This document shows, one piece after another, positions 35,188-43,863 of a DNA stretch of 64,000 nt. The stretch is from Rhizobium rhizogenes NBRC 13257. Lineage in GTDB: Bacteria > Pseudomonadota > Alphaproteobacteria > Rhizobiales > Rhizobiaceae. The translations under genes and the position numbers were made by a program. The DNA is taken from positions 1 to 64,000 of the forward strand of contig NZ_BAYX01000006.1 in NCBI RefSeq assembly GCF_000696095.1, given 5' to 3'. The notes below the pieces were generated by a model. The model was not told where the DNA came from, searched no databases, and saw only the letters and a program-made list of their open reading frames with translations. Within the stretch, counting starts at the first letter, position 1. Each line of letters begins with the position of its first letter.

Positions 35188-36282
35188 ATGACATTCCCAA
35201 TGATACAGCTTCCGCAAAGAGCTCTCATGCTTTCTCAGGGCGTAATCTCGGTGCCGAAAGCCCTCTTTTTCTCGCTGCCGATCGTGATCGGCCTCACTGC
35301 TTTCATGGCGGTTTCTGAAGCTCCGGGCATCTTGAGGGATTGGACGATCAACCAAAATCCCGTCACACTTGATAGCGGCGATATTCGCGACGGAAAATGC
35401 ACGACCAGAAAGGGCTTCTTCACCACCTGCTCGGCCGATCTCAATTATACGTACAACGGTCAGAGTTATGACAAGGCCGTCGAGATCATGTTCGTCGACA
35501 TCCATGACGGTGATTACGACACGAATCTCGTCATTTCCGCGGATCACCCGGATTTGGCAACCCTGAGCCTCGGGATTGAGAAGCTCTGGAACCGGATCAT
35601 AACGCTCGCCGTGTTCGTCGCTCTTCTTGGCGGCGTCAGCATCGCCGCGATTTTCCAGATCTTGCGTGCCTGGCGCGTCCGCAGCCGATTGCGCCAACCT
35701 GCTCAACTCGTGCCGGTCCCGGTGGAAATCACGGCATTCGACCGGCGGCGCAAGCGATTGACGGTGACCTATGCGGACAAGATAGCCGAGAAAAAGACTG
35801 GGCGAGTGGGACATACTCGTTTCGAGCCGGGACAGGAACCGCTGCTCATCGGCGAAAATGGTGGCAAAGCCGTGGGGCTCGCCGTCTGGCATGGAAATAC
35901 GTCTCTTCCGATCCTTCTGGATGAGCGGCTAGAGCGGATCGAGATGACGGCAGAAGAGCGCGCCAAAGCTCTCGCGCCGCTGGCTGCCGAACTGGGCGGG
36001 CATCCACCGGAACTCGTTGCGCGAGGGAAGAAAGGACCGTCCATCATGACGCGCCTCGCGAGATTCTTCCTCGTGATAATTCTGATTATCGGCGGCATTT
36101 TCGGCTACTGGCTTTGGTATGTGACCAGCGCAAGCTCGCAGTTTACGTCGCCCGCCATGGACATCAACAACATGATGCCGGCTCCTCTCAACCGCTGGGG
36201 TTGTGATCAGCTGAAGAAGCGTTTCGGCGATCAACATGCGCCCTTTGGATGCACCGCATCAGATTACACCAGCTGGAAGTGA
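35188..36282 (+). CDS. Membrane protein of unknown function
   Basis: About 364 residues. Three membrane helices: near residues 20-42 (ALFFSLPIVIGLTAFMAV), 142-165 (ITLAVFVALLGGVSIAAIF) and 286-308 (FFLVIILIIGGIFGYWLWYV). Between the first two lies a non-cytoplasmic beta-rich domain with a cysteine pair (GKCTTRKGFFTTC), and between the second and third a basic cytoplasmic domain. The C-terminal tail has another cysteine pair in WGCDQLKKRFGDQHAPFGC. ATG 35188, 35200 and 35227 are all possible. It is alone between gene-poor stretches. Family not recognised. Confidence 0.65.
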   Translation: MTFPMIQLPQRALMLSQGVISVPKALFFSLPIVIGLTAFMAVSEAPGILRDWTINQNPVTLDSGDIRDGKCTTRKGFFTTCSADLNYTYNGQSYDKAVEIMFVDIHDGDYDTNLVISADHPDLATLSLGIEKLWNRIITLAVFVALLGGVSIAAIFQILRAWRVRSRLRQPAQLVPVPVEITAFDRRRKRLTVTYADKIAEKKTGRVGHTRFEPGQEPLLIGENGGKAVGLAVWHGNTSLPILLDERLERIEMTAEERAKALAPLAAELGGHPPELVARGKKGPSIMTRLARFFLVIILIIGGIFGYWLWYVTSASSQFTSPAMDINNMMPAPLNRWGCDQLKKRFGDQHAPFGCTASDYTSWK

Positions 36283-36904
36283 CGCCGAACAATGCGGGTT
36301 GAATTCTGATAGACGTGGGTTCCCAGTGGGCTCGCGTCTGTCCATTCGAGCCTCGCAAGGATGATACTTCCCGGAAATAGATGCCGGAGGCAGGCCAGAT
36401 CTCGGCGGAAGCCAATACGGATTAACGATCCACGCATGGAAAGGCGTCGATTATTAAGCGGACAGCGGAGCGCGGTACCGATCCTGATAGGCTCGCGCGC
36501 ATTCTTTCGAGTTCTTCTTCATCATACGGTCGAACCTACGGGTAAAGGCGGGCTGTCGTTTGACTGTAGCGTAGTCACTCTGGGACAAATGGCTTTCATC
36601 AGCGCAGCCTATGAAGGGGAGATGCGAAATCGCCGGCATGCGAGGAGCGACAAGTTGTTGATCGTCTTTCCCCGTCAAGGCATAGCGTTGGAGCGGTAAG
36701 GAGTGCCCCGTTTTTTCGCTTGGTGCTGACCATGCCCGGTTTGAGACAGGACAATGAGAAACACTAGTTTCATGACAGTCGCTGGGTCACGCCGAGATGG
36801 CAAGCTGGGTGGGTTTTGCACGGAACTCAACAGACAATATCCGCGACCGGTTCACAACCAGTGGCCTGGTAACGGTTCCACGCGATGGCAATGCCGCCTC
36901 AAAG
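36283..36904. other. Gene-poor stretch of about 620 bp
   Basis: Overlapping short frames on both strands (for example 36361-36699 forward, 36454-36678 reverse) have no recognisable domain, no convincing ribosome site and mutually exclusive coding sense. I see no RNA gene or repeat here. Confidence 0.3.
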
Positions 36905-37927
36905 TCAACGCGTTTCGAGTATCCGCATCAACCGGCCGCGATAGCTGTCGAGAATAACGGCCAGCACGATAACGGCACCAATTACAATCGGCTTGATGTT
37001 GTCGTCAGCGCCCAGAAGCTGCAGACCGGTGGACAGTACCTGTAGGATGCAGGCGCCGACCAGCGTTCCGATGATCGAGCCCTTACCACCCGAAAGGCTG
37101 GTTCCCCCGATGATGACCGCGGCTATGGCATTCAATTCATAGCCGATGCCTGCGACCGGGCTGCCGACGTTCAGCCGGAGCAGATAGACCATGGCCGCGA
37201 TGCCCGCTGTCAGCCCGGAAATCGTGAAGACCGCGACCTTGTACTTCTTTGGCTCATGCCCTGACAGCCGAACTGCTTCCTCATTGGTGCCGATTGCGAA
37301 CACGAAGCGTCCGAAAACCGTATAGCGCAAGACGAACCAGCCGATGAGGACGACGATAATCGCGATCAAGAAGATCGAAGGGAATACGCCCCAGAAGATC
37401 AGATTGCCGAAATCGACGAAGGGTTGCGGCAGTCCGGTGATGGTGGAGTTATCACTGACAACGCGCGCCAGGCCACTTGCGACGTTGAGCATGCCGAGTG
37501 TAACGATGAAGGACGGAAGCTTCCACTTTTCGCATACCCACCCGTTGACCGCGCCAAGGATAGCCCCTGTTCCCATCGATGCGAGCGATGCCAGAACAAT
37601 CGCCTGCCATGGGGAAAGGCGGGGATCGATCATGATGGTTGCGCCGATGACCGTGCAAAGGGCGAGCAGCGAACCGACGGACAGATCAATACCGCCGACA
37701 AGAATGACGAAGGTCATGCCGGAGGCAAGCACTGTGTTGATGGCGATCTGGACAAAGATTTTGAGGAAGTTCTCCGGCGTGGCGAAATAGGGTGCCGTCG
37801 CCGAGAAGAATGCGAGGATCAGAATGAGGGCGATGGCTACGCCGGCCTCTTTCATCGAGATCCGAATGAGCTTGTCCCAAAAGCGGCTCTCTTTCGGCTC
37901 GGTCTTGTTTTCAACGTTCCCGGACAC
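36905..37927 (-). CDS. Ribose-type sugar ABC transporter permease
   Basis: 340 residues with 8-10 membrane helices, RbsC/XylH family. Signature segments: GGIDLSVGSLLALC, LPSFIVTLGMLNVASGLA, FAIGTNEEAVRLSG, and AAVIIGGTSLSGGKGSIIGTL-type loop that meets the ATPase. GTG 37927 is the likely start, with AAGGAG exactly 7 nt upstream. It overlaps the end of the ATPase gene by 17 bp, so the order binding protein, ATPase, permease forms one leftward operon. Confidence 0.92.
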   Translation of the reverse strand: MSGNVENKTEPKESRFWDKLIRISMKEAGVAIALILILAFFSATAPYFATPENFLKIFVQIAINTVLASGMTFVILVGGIDLSVGSLLALCTVIGATIMIDPRLSPWQAIVLASLASMGTGAILGAVNGWVCEKWKLPSFIVTLGMLNVASGLARVVSDNSTITGLPQPFVDFGNLIFWGVFPSIFLIAIIVVLIGWFVLRYTVFGRFVFAIGTNEEAVRLSGHEPKKYKVAVFTISGLTAGIAAMVYLLRLNVGSPVAGIGYELNAIAAVIIGGTSLSGGKGSIIGTLVGACILQVLSTGLQLLGADDNIKPIVIGAVIVLAVILDSYRGRLMRILETR

Positions 37928-39437
37928 GACTGTACTCCTTGTAAGCAAGTGAGAGGATCTTGCCCTCTTCGAATTGTTCCCGAGATATTTCGCCGGCTAT
38001 CTTGCCATCCGACAACACGATGATGCGATGGCAGATGCTGATGAGCTCCGGCAGATCGGACGACACGACCAGAACGCCTTTGCCTTCAGCGGCAAATTTC
38101 GACAGGAGTTCATAGATTTCGGCCTTCGCGCCCACATCGATCCCTCGGGTCGGCTCATCGAAAATCAGCACCTTGGGGCCACGGAACAGCCATTTGGCAA
38201 TGACCACCTTTTGTTGATTGCCCCCTGAAAACGTTCGAACCGCCTGACGGATCGAGGGGGTCTTGATATGCAGCTCGCGCACGAGACGCTGCGAATGATC
38301 ATCCTCCGCCTTTCGGATGATCAAGCCGTTGCGGGAGACTTTGGCAAGGTCCGTTATGGTGGTGTTCTGCGCGCAGCTCATGTCGAGCATCAGGCCCTGC
38401 ATCTTGCGGTCTTCCGTTGCCAGGCACAGGCCGGCGGCAACGGCGTCCTTGGGTGATCTGATCTCAACCGGTTTGCCATTGATGCGAATTTCGCCGGCAG
38501 CCTTGACGTCGGCGCCGAATATCGCCCGAACCGCCTCCGTTCGACCACTGCCCACAAGGCCGGCAATACCGACGATTTCTCCCTTGGAGACGGAGAAGGA
38601 CAATTCCGGGCTATTGCGCGTCACCTTCAGACCGGAAACGCCAAGCGCCTCGCCAGGAACCACGCTGTCACCGCGAAAAAAGCCATGATCCGAGAGCGTT
38701 CGTCCGACCATGAGTTCGACTATTTGCGGGATGCCCAGTCCTGCAAGCGGGCGAGTGATCACATGCTGGCCGTCGCGCAGGACCGTTACATCGTCGCCGA
38801 CCTCGAAGATCTCCTCAAGCCTATGCGAGATGTACAGGGTCGTAACCCCACGGCCCTTCAGCCGCTTCAGAATTTCAAACAGGCGGTCGACTTCCTTGGA
38901 GGTCAAGGTTGCTGTTGGTTCGTCAAGAACCAATAGCTTGCTTTCGTAGCAAAGTGCCTTGGCGATCTCGAGCAGCTGGAGCTGCGCGACGCTGAGCCGG
39001 CTGGCGAGCGTCGTCGGAGCAACGTCAAGGCCCACTTCAGCCAGGAGTTCGGCCGCCCTGTGGTTCAATTCCTTGTAGTTCACGAGGCCGTATCGGCGCG
39101 GAAGATGCTCAAACAGCAGGTTTTCGGCAACCGTGAGATTGGAAAGAGGGTGCAGTTCCTGGTGAATGACACGGATGCCTGCCTTGAAGGCTTCCAGCGG
39201 CGACGCCGGATTGTAAGGCTTGCCGTCGAACACGATGTGACCGTCATCCGGCCTGAACAAGCCGCCGAGCAGATTGATCAGGGTGGATTTTCCGGCGCCG
39301 TTTTCGCCAAGCAGGATATGCCCCTTGCCGCGGCCGATCTTTATGGAAACATCCTTGAGCGCGACGACGCCGGGGAAGCGTTTGCCTATGCCTTCCAGCT
39401 TCAAGATGAAGTCACCTGGTGTGCCTGACACGTCCAC
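37911..39437 (-). CDS. Sugar ABC transporter ATP-binding protein (RbsA/XylG type)
   Basis: 508 residues, two fused ATPase domains as usual for CUT2 systems. First domain: Walker A LGENGAGKSTLINLLGG, signature LSVAQLQLLEIAKAL, Walker B LLVLDEPTATL. Second domain: degenerate Walker A GLVGSGRTEAVRAIFG, signature FSGGNQQKVVIAKWL and IFDEPTRGIDVGAK. GTG 39437 or GTG 39431 starts the protein; the latter is better spaced from GAGG. Confidence 0.93.
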   Translation of the reverse strand: MDVSGTPGDFILKLEGIGKRFPGVVALKDVSIKIGRGKGHILLGENGAGKSTLINLLGGLFRPDDGHIVFDGKPYNPASPLEAFKAGIRVIHQELHPLSNLTVAENLLFEHLPRRYGLVNYKELNHRAAELLAEVGLDVAPTTLASRLSVAQLQLLEIAKALCYESKLLVLDEPTATLTSKEVDRLFEILKRLKGRGVTTLYISHRLEEIFEVGDDVTVLRDGQHVITRPLAGLGIPQIVELMVGRTLSDHGFFRGDSVVPGEALGVSGLKVTRNSPELSFSVSKGEIVGIAGLVGSGRTEAVRAIFGADVKAAGEIRINGKPVEIRSPKDAVAAGLCLATEDRKMQGLMLDMSCAQNTTITDLAKVSRNGLIIRKAEDDHSQRLVRELHIKTPSIRQAVRTFSGGNQQKVVIAKWLFRGPKVLIFDEPTRGIDVGAKAEIYELLSKFAAEGKGVLVVSSDLPELISICHRIIVLSDGKIAGEISREQFEEGKILSLAYKEYSRVRER

Positions 39438-39605
39438 CTCATGCCTGTTTCAGTTTGTTTTGTATGGAGACGGCACCGCCCACGGCGCCGCAGGACCGGT
39501 TCGGATACGCCGCCCGCGAAGCGATCGACGAGAAAATCGGTTGGGCAGCGGATAGCGCCGGTCATGAACCGGCGCTTCCTTTGGCTTTGCAGTCGGTAAT
39601 CCCGA

Positions 39606-40592
39606 CTACTTGAGGTCCTTGGCGGTGATGAGTGTGACGTCCGTCTTGACCCAGCCGGTGAATTTTTCGCCAGCAAGTTCGCGAAGGCCATACTTGATGC
39701 CCATGGCCGCCATTTCCGCGCCATACTGTTCGACGGTGGCAAGCATCTTGCCGTCCTTGATCAAAGGCTTGACGGACGGAATATTATCGAAGCCGACGAC
39801 CTTGATCTTGCCGCTCTGGCCGGACGCATCGAGAGCCTTGACGACGCCGAGAGCCATGGAGTCGTTTGCAGCCATGACGCCCTGAATATCCTTATATTTG
39901 GTCAGGAAATTCGTCATGACGGTATTGGCTTCCTCCGTCTCCCAATGCGCGGTCTTGCTGTCGAGAAGCTCGAGCTTGCCGCTCTTGATGGAGTCCATGA
40001 AGCCTACCTTACGCTCCTTGGCGTTGTCGGCCTCAGGATTGCCTTCCAGGATCACGACCTTCGCACCCGGCCCCAGATCCTTGGCAAGAGCATCGCCCGC
40101 GAGCTTGGCGCCCTCGGTGTTGTCAGGTCCGAAGAAAGCAAGGTCGATACCAGCTGCCTTCTTGGCGTCTGCATCGAGCGGCACGTCGATATTGATGACC
40201 TTGACACCTGCCTTAACCGCTTTTGCAAGCGGAGTGGCCATGGCCTTTGAATCAGCAGGCGCGACAACGATGATGTCGTATTTCTGCGTCACGAAGTTTT
40301 CGACGGCATCGACCTGCGAGGCGAAGTCACGCTCGTCCTTCATGCCGACGGCCTTGAAGTCGAACTTATCCTTGTTCTCCGCCGCGTATTTGTCGGCGCC
40401 TGCCTTCATTTGCTTGAAGAACTCATTGGACAGGGACTTCATGATCAGGCCGACTTTGGGCTTGCTGGCCGCGAAGGCAGGCGAAACGCCACAGGACAGC
40501 GCAAGCATCAACGTGCCCGCAAGCCCGATCTTCAGCGCCGCGCGTCGCGGCACATTGCTCAAGACAGAATTACGCTCTTTGGAATTCGACAT
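39606..40592 (-). CDS. Sugar ABC transporter periplasmic binding protein
   Basis: 328 residues. The N-terminal signal (PRRAALKIGLAGTLMLALSC, ending AFAAS) is followed by a type I periplasmic-binding fold of the RbsB/AlsB group: VGLIMKSLSNEFFKQM, YDIIVVAPADSKAMATPLAKA and GVMAANDSMALGVVKAL. The cognate sugar is unknown; ribose, allose or another pentose or hexose is possible. ATG 40592 has GGGAGGA 7 nt upstream. It is the first gene of the operon; 168 bp separate it from the ATPase gene. Confidence 0.92.
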   Translation of the reverse strand: MSNSKERNSVLSNVPRRAALKIGLAGTLMLALSCGVSPAFAASKPKVGLIMKSLSNEFFKQMKAGADKYAAENKDKFDFKAVGMKDERDFASQVDAVENFVTQKYDIIVVAPADSKAMATPLAKAVKAGVKVINIDVPLDADAKKAAGIDLAFFGPDNTEGAKLAGDALAKDLGPGAKVVILEGNPEADNAKERKVGFMDSIKSGKLELLDSKTAHWETEEANTVMTNFLTKYKDIQGVMAANDSMALGVVKALDASGQSGKIKVVGFDNIPSVKPLIKDGKMLATVEQYGAEMAAMGIKYGLRELAGEKFTGWVKTDVTLITAKDLK

Positions 40593-40648
40593 TTCTTATC
40601 CTCCCGATAAACGGCTCAACGCTCAGCTCCACCTGAGTTGTCGACGAC

Positions 40649-40663
40649 AATGAACCGTTTCCA
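40649..40663. promoter_or_regulatory. LacI-type operator, copy 1
   Basis: AATGAACCGTTTCCA, whose reverse complement TGGAAACGGTTCATT fits the LacI-family operator with central CG. It lies 57 bp upstream of the sugar-binding protein start. An identical copy sits 116 bp away. Confidence 0.7.
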
Positions 40664-40764
40664 CAGCTATTGGGTATCAATGGCCCCAAAAAATGTCAAG
40701 GCGCCGTTTAAATGCCTAATATTAATCAGATTTGCTGCTTTGCAGCATGATCGTTTCTGCTCGT

Positions 40765-40779
40765 AATGAACCGTTTCCA
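40765..40779. promoter_or_regulatory. LacI-type operator, copy 2
   Basis: Second exact copy of AATGAACCGTTTCCA, in the same orientation, 116 bp (about eleven helical turns) from copy 1. A weaker likeness (ATGATCGTTTCTG) precedes it at 40747. The pair would allow looping by the LacI regulator encoded at 40932. Confidence 0.7.
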
Positions 40780-40931
40780 TTGCAAGTTTCATTGCTTTCA
40801 CGCTATAAAACATCAGCGATCACATTTGAGTGCGCCCCTTTGACTAAGGCGATAGAGACCGTTAGCTGAAATCCGGATCAGTGCCTTTGGTTTGTCGTTG
40901 AAGGCGAAATGAGAGGACATCAATTTTTGCC

Positions 40932-41942
40932 ATGCCAAAGGTCGGAATTCGGGACGTTGCCAAGCTCGCAGGTGTTTCCACCGGGACCGTCTCAAGGGTT
41001 TTGAATGATCATCCTTCGGTCACGAAGGAATCGAGGGAGCGGGTCCGAGGGATCATAAAGGAACTCGGCTATACACCCGACCCGTCCGCAAGAAGCATGC
41101 GCAGCAAGGTCAGCCGTCTGATCGGCATCGTCATTCCGGATTTGACAAATCCCTTCTTCGCGGAACTCGTTCAATCCGCCGAGCAGGCGGCAGCAAATCA
41201 CGGTTACAACATCATCGTCATGACGTCCTTTGATCAGGCGACGAAGGAAGTGAACCGGATTGGGCAGCTGACGAGCCGAAAGGTGGATGGCATTATTCTC
41301 GTTCCCAGCAACGATTTTCATACGATAACGCCGCCAAAGGGAGTGCCGATCGTCGTTGTCGACCGCCTCATGCCGGGATATTCCGGGATCGCCGCCGACC
41401 ACCGCAATGGTGCCAGGCTTGGCGTCGAATATCTTCTGAAACTCGGGCATCGACGCATTGGCTTCATCTCCGGTCCCAAGCAGTCGGTTCCCGCCAATGA
41501 TCGCCTGAGGGGCTATCTGGATGCGATGGAGCATGTTGAGGGTAGCAGACAGAGCGCAGGATCGCCCCTGATTGCCGAGGCGGCTTTTGACTATGAGAGC
41601 GGTCGCTCCGCCGGGAACTATCTCCTGGCGCGTGCCCGCAATGAGCGTCCGACAGCCATATTTACGAGCTCGGATCAGCAAGCGATCGGCTGCATGAGGG
41701 CAGCGCATGATCTCGGCATCCCGATACCCGCGGCCCTTTCCATCGTGGGCTTTGACGGCATCCCGCTTTCAAGCATGACGACGCCGCGCCTGACAACGGT
41801 AAAGCAGCCGATTCAAAAGATCGCCGCGGCGGCGGTGGCGGCTTTGTTGGATAAGCAACCGGCACCCAGCGCTGATAGCCCGGTCCTGTTCGCTTGCGAG
41901 CTTTCGGAGGGCGAAACAACCTCCGCCCCTCAACCCGACTAG
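40932..41942 (+). CDS. LacI-family transcriptional repressor of the sugar ABC operon
   Basis: 336 residues: helix-turn-helix and hinge (GIRDVAKLAGVSTGTVSRVL; SVTKESRERV) and a periplasmic-binding-like effector domain from about residue 60. Divergent from the sugar importer with 339 bp and two operator copies between them, so it almost certainly regulates that operon, with the imported sugar as inducer (inference). ATG 40932 gives the standard N-terminus; its ribosome site is poor. Confidence 0.9.
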   Translation: MPKVGIRDVAKLAGVSTGTVSRVLNDHPSVTKESRERVRGIIKELGYTPDPSARSMRSKVSRLIGIVIPDLTNPFFAELVQSAEQAAANHGYNIIVMTSFDQATKEVNRIGQLTSRKVDGIILVPSNDFHTITPPKGVPIVVVDRLMPGYSGIAADHRNGARLGVEYLLKLGHRRIGFISGPKQSVPANDRLRGYLDAMEHVEGSRQSAGSPLIAEAAFDYESGRSAGNYLLARARNERPTAIFTSSDQQAIGCMRAAHDLGIPIPAALSIVGFDGIPLSSMTTPRLTTVKQPIQKIAAAAVAALLDKQPAPSADSPVLFACELSEGETTSAPQPD

Positions 41943-41976
41943 GTTCTGTCGCAAACTTTCCGTTTTGCCGCGCCGA

Positions 41977-43713
41977 TCAGATAGTCGTTCCGGACAGCGT
42001 GCTGCAGGCGACCCTGTTGCGGCCATTTTCTTTGGCGCGATAAAGCGCGCGGTCGGCATTGTGCAGAAGCGTTGCAGGCTCGGTGACCGCCCCTTCAGTC
42101 AATGCCGCGGCGCCTACGCTGATGGTGGCTACCTGGTTCGGGCTAACCCTGTGTTCGATTGCAAGCTCGAGCACGGCCTGCCGAATCTGTTCGGCGATCG
42201 CCGCGGCTGCCGGCTCGTCCGTATCTGGCAGCAGTGCGGCAAATTCCTCTCCGCCATAACGTGCGGCAACATCGCCAGGCCTACTGACTATTTTTTGGAT
42301 TGTCCCGCCAATTCTCTTTAGGCATTCGTCGCCGGCCGGATGGCCATAGCAATCATTGAAAGCCTTGAACCAATCGACGTCGATCATCAGTAGTCCGAGG
42401 CTCGTCTTGTCCTGGCAGGCCCGACCAGCTTCGCGCAAGAGCGCGTTATCGAAAAATCGTCGGTTGGCCAAGCCGGTCAATCCATCCTGTTCAGCAAGCG
42501 CTTGCAGACGCCGATTGGCGTCCTGCAACTCGTCCTCGATAGCCTTTCGCGCCGAAACGTCTCTCAGCGTTCCGATGATGCCCGTCGGTTTTCCTGTCTT
42601 CGGGTCCTTCAGCGTCTTTAGCTGTGCCTCGACCCAAATCCAGTGTCCGTCGCGGTGGCGAAAACGATTGATGACCGACCGGCGCTCCACGCTACCGTTC
42701 AGCAATGCTTGAAAAGCAAGAATTATTTGCGGGCGCTCGTCCGGATGGGCCAAGTTCATGGGCTTGTTCCCTATCAACTCCTCCGGCTCGTAACCCAAAA
42801 TTTCGCGACAAGCTGGCGAAACATAACGGCGCACCAAATCGCGATCGAGTTGAAACACCATGTCGGAACCGTGATCCGCCAACAGACGATAGCGTGCCTC
42901 GCTCTCCTTGAGACGCTGCTCTGCTGCCACGCGGTCATCAATATCGCGAGCGACCGAATGAATAGCCACGACGTGTCCGTCGGCGTCGGTGAGCGCTCTG
43001 TTTCTCCAAGCCATCCAGCGGGTTTGGCCGTTTGGCAGAATGACCTGGTTTTCGTCTTCTACACTATGATCGACGCTGCATACGTACCGAAGATGTGCAG
43101 CTACTGCGGCGCGGCTGTCTTCCGGCACGAAATCGAAGAGACTTCTGCCGATCATTTCATCCGGCTGCAGCCCATAGTGACGCGCGTAGGCATGATTGAC
43201 GAATCGCAGCACGCCTTCAGGGCTGGCAAGGGAGATCAGCTCTGATTGGTCTTCCACCAGGCCTCTATAGCGCGTCTCGCTGGCAGCCAATTGCCGTTCG
43301 ACGGTCTTAAGCGCGGTCACATCCGTGACGACGGCCAGAGAGACGCCACCGATTTCAGGAGAGCTGTCGTCCAGCACGGCTGACAACAGGACGTCGATGA
43401 TCCGTCCGTTCTTGCACACCATCTGATATTCCGCATCATCGATGTGGCCGGTTTCGAAGAAGGCCGGCAAGACTTCATTGATCGCGTGAGCGCGGGATTC
43501 GGGCGTCAGAAAATCCGAAGATGGCCTGCCAATCACCTCTTCGCGGGTATAGCCAAGTTTGGCGAGCCAGGCATCGCTGACCGATATCAGCCGGCCGTCC
43601 TTGTTGATCGAATGGAGCATGGCGGGGGTGACTTTGGTGCGATGTTCGAGTTCCGCCCATAGTCTGATGACATTGCTGTCGGTTTCTACGTGTTTTGGCG
43701 AGGCGTGGGTCAC
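41977..43713 (-). CDS. Diguanylate cyclase with three PAS domains (PAS-PAS-PAS-GGDEF)
   Basis: 578 residues, no membrane segment. PAS domains at about 15-135, 145-265 and 275-395, each opening with a RLISVSDAWLAKLGYTREEV-like pattern, then a GGDEF domain (about 410-570). The active site is RYGGEEFAALL, and RPGD five residues before it is an intact inhibitory I-site, so the enzyme should make c-di-GMP and be product-inhibited. GTG 43713 is supported by AAGGTAGG upstream. It follows the cellulose operon on the same strand after 150 bp and may feed the PilZ domain of BcsA. Confidence 0.9.
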   Translation of the reverse strand: MTHASPKHVETDSNVIRLWAELEHRTKVTPAMLHSINKDGRLISVSDAWLAKLGYTREEVIGRPSSDFLTPESRAHAINEVLPAFFETGHIDDAEYQMVCKNGRIIDVLLSAVLDDSSPEIGGVSLAVVTDVTALKTVERQLAASETRYRGLVEDQSELISLASPEGVLRFVNHAYARHYGLQPDEMIGRSLFDFVPEDSRAAVAAHLRYVCSVDHSVEDENQVILPNGQTRWMAWRNRALTDADGHVVAIHSVARDIDDRVAAEQRLKESEARYRLLADHGSDMVFQLDRDLVRRYVSPACREILGYEPEELIGNKPMNLAHPDERPQIILAFQALLNGSVERRSVINRFRHRDGHWIWVEAQLKTLKDPKTGKPTGIIGTLRDVSARKAIEDELQDANRRLQALAEQDGLTGLANRRFFDNALLREAGRACQDKTSLGLLMIDVDWFKAFNDCYGHPAGDECLKRIGGTIQKIVSRPGDVAARYGGEEFAALLPDTDEPAAAAIAEQIRQAVLELAIEHRVSPNQVATISVGAAALTEGAVTEPATLLHNADRALYRAKENGRNRVACSTLSGTTI

Positions 43714-43863
43714 TCGGGAAACCTACCTTAAAGCACGTCATCGTACTTGCGATTCGTTATAATACGGTTGCCATATTCTGACATCGTGGCAAGTCCATGA
43801 ATGCTGCCTTATCGAAATCTCGTCGCGGGGCTCCCTGCCGCCGTCGATCGCAGCCAGCCCCGA

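Noticed and set aside
36361..36699. 112-codon plus-strand frame and 74-codon reverse frame over the same DNA
   Set aside because: Neither has a start signal or recognisable domain.
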